From Oscillospiraceae bacterium (GTDB lineage Bacteria; Bacillota_A; Clostridia; Oscillospirales; Oscillospiraceae): a stretch of DNA of 8,849 nt. The notes under the pieces are model-generated. The model did no database searches. It saw nothing but the letters and a program-made list of their open reading frames with translations, and was not told where the DNA came from. How positions within the stretch are numbered: position 1 is the stretch's first letter; every line of letters begins with the position of its first letter. This document shows, in pieces, positions 6,835 through 8,849 of this stretch. The position numbers and the translations under genes are program-made. The stretch lies in the NCBI GenBank assembly GCA_017411665.1, contig JAFQPT010000036.1, positions 1 to 8,849 of the forward strand, in the 5' to 3' direction.

Positions 6835-7129
6835 AATCCAACTGATAAAAGTCACCGTTTGCTTGTGGCAACGGTATGGCAACAAAAATTCGGATAGCGC
6901 TGACGGTCCGAATAATAGAGGCGGCCCACCCTTCTAAATGTGAAAATACTAAACAAATATGTTTAGTGTAAGTTTACCGAGAAGGAATGGGAATAAGGTG
7001 AAAGTTCCAAAGTCCAGCTCTTGAGTTGGGAAAAAGGCACTTTCCGCTGATTTCGGCAACGAAACGGCAACATTTACAATTATTTGACTAAAAAAGAGCT
7101 ATCTGACGGTTTCAGATAGCTCTTTTTTT
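6835..7129 (+). ncRNA. Putative free-standing structured small RNA, about 295 nt, family not recognised
   Basis: The stretch runs from a strong promoter to a strong intrinsic terminator and holds no credible reading frame. Complementary arms are dense: 6854-6862 with 6868-6875 (hairpin, one bulged base); 6888-6894 with 6907-6913 (ATTCGGA/TCCGAAT); 6925-6935 with 6980-6991 (CCCA/TGGG plus CCTTCT/AGAAGG around a small internal loop), enclosing 6948-6954 with 6961-6967; 7000-7005 with 7039-7044, enclosing 7014-7019 with 7024-7029; and 7051-7055 with 7060-7064 capped by a GCAA tetraloop. AGTCA (6850-6854) could pair with TGACT (7085-7089) to close the whole fold. GGCAAC occurs four times. It does not show signatures I know for 6S RNA, tmRNA, RNase P, SRP RNA or common riboswitches. 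The neighbour downstream has its own promoter, so this is not simply its leader. A trans-acting or defence-linked RNA is possible but unproven; ends are estimates. Confidence 0.65.
7090..7129. terminator. Intrinsic terminator of the structured RNA
   Basis: A perfect 11-bp stem (GAGCTATCTGA at 7096-7106 with TCAGATAGCTC at 7112-7122) with a 5-nt loop is preceded by six A and followed by seven T residues. The A- and T-tracts can extend the stem and make it able to terminate from both sides. It ends the RNA starting near 6835. Confidence 0.93.
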
Positions 7130-7150
7130 CATCTAATAGCGTTATTAAAA

Positions 7151-7180
7151 TATCCGCTTCAAAATACAAAATGATCAAAA
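7151..7180 (+). repeat. Direct repeat copy 1, upstream of the AbiEi-like gene promoter
   Basis: This 30-bp segment matches 7229-7258 at 24 of 30 positions, with the shared blocks TATCCGCTT and AATGATCAAA at identical internal spacing (19 bases between block starts). It ends 7 bases before the -35 box at 7187. The position suggests one of two operator sites for the downstream regulator. Confidence 0.7.
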
Positions 7181-7186
7181 CTTATA

Positions 7187-7215
7187 TTGACCTGCGTGCG
7201 CTGTGGGCATATAAT
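7187..7215 (+). promoter_or_regulatory. Strong promoter of the AbiEi-like gene and hsdM
   Basis: TTGACC at 7187-7192 and a perfect TATAAT at 7210-7215 are separated by 17 bp, 11 of 12 consensus bases. Transcription should start near 7222, leaving a leader of about 55 nt that contains the second direct repeat. The two repeat copies bracket the promoter, the usual geometry for repression by an autoregulator. Confidence 0.85.
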
Positions 7216-7228
7216 ATGATTATAAAAC

Positions 7229-7258
7229 TATCCGCTTGAAAGTGCGGAATGATCAAAT
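7229..7258 (+). repeat. Direct repeat copy 2, in the leader of the AbiEi-like gene
   Basis: This is the second copy of the 30-bp repeat, 78 bp downstream of the first and 5 bases before the ribosome-binding site. It also contains an inverted repeat, TCCGC at 7231-7235 and GCGGA at 7244-7248, which copy 1 lacks. The duplicated, spaced arrangement recalls the paired operator sites known for AbiEi autoregulation, although the sequence itself need not be related. Confidence 0.7.
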
Positions 7259-7277
7259 TTAAGAAAGGAGCTGCGCC

Positions 7278-7877
7278 ATGTACGAAGAAAGTTATTATCA
7301 GAATATATTTGCTCAGTATGGCGGCATGATGCGTACACAGCAGCTTGAAAAAGAAAAAATATTCTATAAGACCCGTCAAATGTTGATAGAACAGGGCTGT
7401 ATTGAAAAGGTGCGCACCGGCTATTATCAGTGGGTGGATCATGATGATTTCAGTGAAGTCGGAACTGTCATACGCCTATTTCCCGATGCAATTCTGTGCA
7501 TGGATACAGCACTCCGTTATTACGGATACAGCAATCGTACACCGATCGAATGGCATCTTGCGGTCAGCAAAGATTCCGGGAAGTCACGTTTTAAGATTTC
7601 CAACCCCAAAGTAAAGCCCTACTATATGGAGCCTGCACTCTTAGAATTGGGACTCACAAAAGGCAATATAGACGGGCACGAAGTGCATATTTACGATAAG
7701 GATCGTGTGATCTGTGATTGCCTACGCTATCGAAACAAGATGGACAAAGAGATGTTTAACAAAGCGATTCGGAACTATATAACCGATCCGCAAAAGAACA
7801 TCGCGAAACTTCTGGAATATGCAGAACCGTTGCGTGTGGTGAAGTTGGTAAGAGATCTTATTGGAATCTGGTTATAA
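7278..7877 (+). CDS. AbiEi-like antitoxin / transcriptional regulator
   Basis: This 199-residue protein resembles AbiEi-family antitoxins of type IV toxin-antitoxin systems, which act by repressing their own promoter. Residues about 8-55 look like an N-terminal winged helix (GGMMRTQQLEKE, then an EKVRTGYYQW wing). Residues about 58-185 form the AbiEi core, ending in the typical stretch YDKDRVICDCLRYRNKMD (139-156) followed by a helical tail with the KAIRNYI segment. AAAGGAG (7264-7270) sits 7 bases before ATG 7278. The gene lies under a strong promoter flanked by two repeats that could be its binding sites. The expected AbiEii nucleotidyltransferase toxin is absent from the downstream side; instead hsdM follows after 37 bases. 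It may therefore be a stand-alone regulator of the restriction-modification operon, or the toxin gene may have been lost. Family assignment is by motif recognition from memory and is good but not certain. Confidence 0.75.
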   Translation: MYEESYYQNIFAQYGGMMRTQQLEKEKIFYKTRQMLIEQGCIEKVRTGYYQWVDHDDFSEVGTVIRLFPDAILCMDTALRYYGYSNRTPIEWHLAVSKDSGKSRFKISNPKVKPYYMEPALLELGLTKGNIDGHEVHIYDKDRVICDCLRYRNKMDKEMFNKAIRNYITDPQKNIAKLLEYAEPLRVVKLVRDLIGIWL

Positions 7878-7914
7878 GGAATGGTAACCGATAAAGAAAT
7901 GGAGAATGAATGAT

Positions 7915-8849
7915 ATGTTGACAGGTGAATTGAAAAATAAAATAGATGGATTGTGGGATATTTTTGCTGCAGGTGGTCTTGTTAATCCTCTGGATGTTAT
8001 TGAACAGATGACCTATCTGATGTTCATCCACGATCTGGACGAAACAGATAACCGCAAAGCCAAGGAGAGCGCAATGCTGCGGCTGCCTTATAAGAGTATG
8101 TTTGCTGATGAAGTAAACATTGGCGGACGCACCATTGCAGGCAATCAGCTCAAGTGGTCTGTATTCCGCGACTTCCCTGCAGGCAAGATGTATTCTGTCA
8201 TGCAAGAATGGGTGTTCCCCTTTATCAAGTCCCTCCACGGGGATAAAGAAAGCGCGTATGCTAAGTACATGGATGATGCGATTTTTAAGATTCCCACACC
8301 GCTGCTCTTGGAAAAAGTTGTAACCGCAATGGATTCTATTTATGAGCTGATGTCTCGACAAGATGGGGATACTCGCGGTGATTTGTATGAATATTTGTTA
8401 TCAAGAACTTCTTCTGCGGGATTGATTGGTCAGTTCCGTACTCCGCGCCATATCATCCGCATGATGGTAGAGCTGATGGCTCCCACTCCCGACGATGTGA
8501 TCTGCGACCCTGCCTGCGGTACTTCCGGCTTCCTTGTTGCTGCAGGGGAATATCTGAAGGAAAACCATAAGGAAGCCATCTTCTTCAACCGTCAGAAGAA
8601 AGTCCACTACATGAACGAAATGTTCACCGGCTACGATATGGACCGCACCATGCTGCGCATCGGTGCCATGAACATGATGACCCACGGCGTGGATAACCCC
8701 ACCATTGCATACCGTGACAGTTTGTCCGACCAGAACGAGGACAAGAACAAGTACAGCCTCATTCTGGCAAATCCTCCCTTCAAGGGCAGTCTGGACTATG
8801 ACTCCGTGTCAGCTGATTTGCTGAAGGTATGCAAGACCAAGAAGACCGA
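7915..8849 (+). CDS. hsdM: Type I restriction-modification DNA methyltransferase subunit HsdM (partial, 3' end outside window)
   Basis: The first 311 codons of an N6-adenine methyltransferase subunit are present; the usual length is about 480-550 residues. Residues 1 to about 145 are the helical HsdM N-terminal domain (KIDGLWDIFAAGGLVNPLD, MTYLMFIHDLD). The methyltransferase domain begins near 150 with GDLYEYLLSR and the TPRHIIRMMVELM segment. Motif I, binding S-adenosylmethionine, is DPACGTSGF (198-206), and the catalytic motif IV is NPPF (286-289), both intact. Together with HsdS it methylates a bipartite target and with HsdR forms the restriction complex; those genes are expected to the right of the window. 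GGAG at 7901-7904 is 10 bases before ATG 7915; an in-frame ATG at 7906 lies too close to it. It probably shares the promoter of the AbiEi-like gene, with no terminator in the 37-base gap. Confidence 0.95.
   Translation, partial: MLTGELKNKIDGLWDIFAAGGLVNPLDVIEQMTYLMFIHDLDETDNRKAKESAMLRLPYKSMFADEVNIGGRTIAGNQLKWSVFRDFPAGKMYSVMQEWVFPFIKSLHGDKESAYAKYMDDAIFKIPTPLLLEKVVTAMDSIYELMSRQDGDTRGDLYEYLLSRTSSAGLIGQFRTPRHIIRMMVELMAPTPDDVICDPACGTSGFLVAAGEYLKENHKEAIFFNRQKKVHYMNEMFTGYDMDRTMLRIGAMNMMTHGVDNPTIAYRDSLSDQNEDKNKYSLILANPPFKGSLDYDSVSADLLKVCKTKKT

Noticed and set aside
6985..7045. GGGAA, GGTGAAA and TCC blocks reminiscent of a cobalamin riboswitch core
   Set aside because: The blocks lack the usual P5 stem and the downstream CCCGC-ACTG and closing GCC-CACTG elements, and the following gene has its own promoter and no B12 link.
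6841..7064. CTGATAA near the start and GAAAC near the end as a hammerhead ribozyme core
   Set aside because: Box 1 should read CTGANGA and must lie with a stem and GAAA close by; here the pieces do not match and are over 200 bases apart.
6706..7277. CRISPR array or guide-RNA locus in the intergenic gap
   Set aside because: There are no regularly spaced identical repeats with unique spacers, and no cas-like gene is present in the window.
7881..7913. A 10-codon reading frame between the AbiEi-like gene and hsdM
   Set aside because: It is very short, its ribosome site abuts the start codon, and it has no recognisable content; it looks like spacer.

Overview
The window looks like chromosomal DNA from a Gram-positive, mid-GC Clostridia-type Firmicute, probably a gut anaerobe. 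The evidence is strong AAGGAG-type Shine-Dalgarno sites, TTG and GTG starts, intrinsic terminators, a lipoprotein-type solute-binding protein with a Clostridia-style signal peptide, and a transketolase split into two subunits. The assignment below that level is inference.

Region 1 (1-6790) is a catabolic gene cluster, all on the + strand. A FadR-type GntR/FCD regulator (38-766) ends in a strong terminator. Next come a candidate promoter and a 27-bp near-perfect palindrome, the likely operator. The structural genes follow: transketolase N-subunit, transketolase C-subunit, a complete TRAP transporter (DctP, DctQ, DctM) and a zinc-dependent medium-chain dehydrogenase. The plain reading is that a small, probably anionic or polyhydroxylated solute is imported by the TRAP system, oxidised or reduced by the dehydrogenase, and has a two-carbon unit transferred by the transketolase, with the regulator sensing the solute or a product. 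No kinase, isomerase or aldolase is present in the window, so the pathway is either completed elsewhere or unusual. A stem-loop without a U-tract separates dctP from dctQM and probably lets the binding protein be made in excess. A long hairpin with a UUCG loop closes the cluster.

Region 2 (about 6791-7130) holds no protein gene. It has a consensus promoter (TTGTCG, 17 bp, TATAAT), about 250 nt rich in complementary arms, and a textbook intrinsic terminator. This is most simply a free-standing structured small RNA of about 295 nt. I could not match it to any RNA family I know, and it is the best candidate for something undescribed in the window.

Region 3 (7131-8849) starts a defence block. 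A near-consensus promoter (TTGACC, 17 bp, TATAAT) is flanked by two copies of a 30-bp direct repeat, 78 bp apart. It drives an AbiEi-like antitoxin/regulator protein, followed 37 bp later by hsdM, the methyltransferase subunit of a type I restriction-modification system, which runs off the right edge. No AbiEii toxin partner is next to the AbiEi-like gene. The layout suggests an AbiEi-type repressor controlling a type I R-M operon, but the missing genes to the right are needed to judge this.
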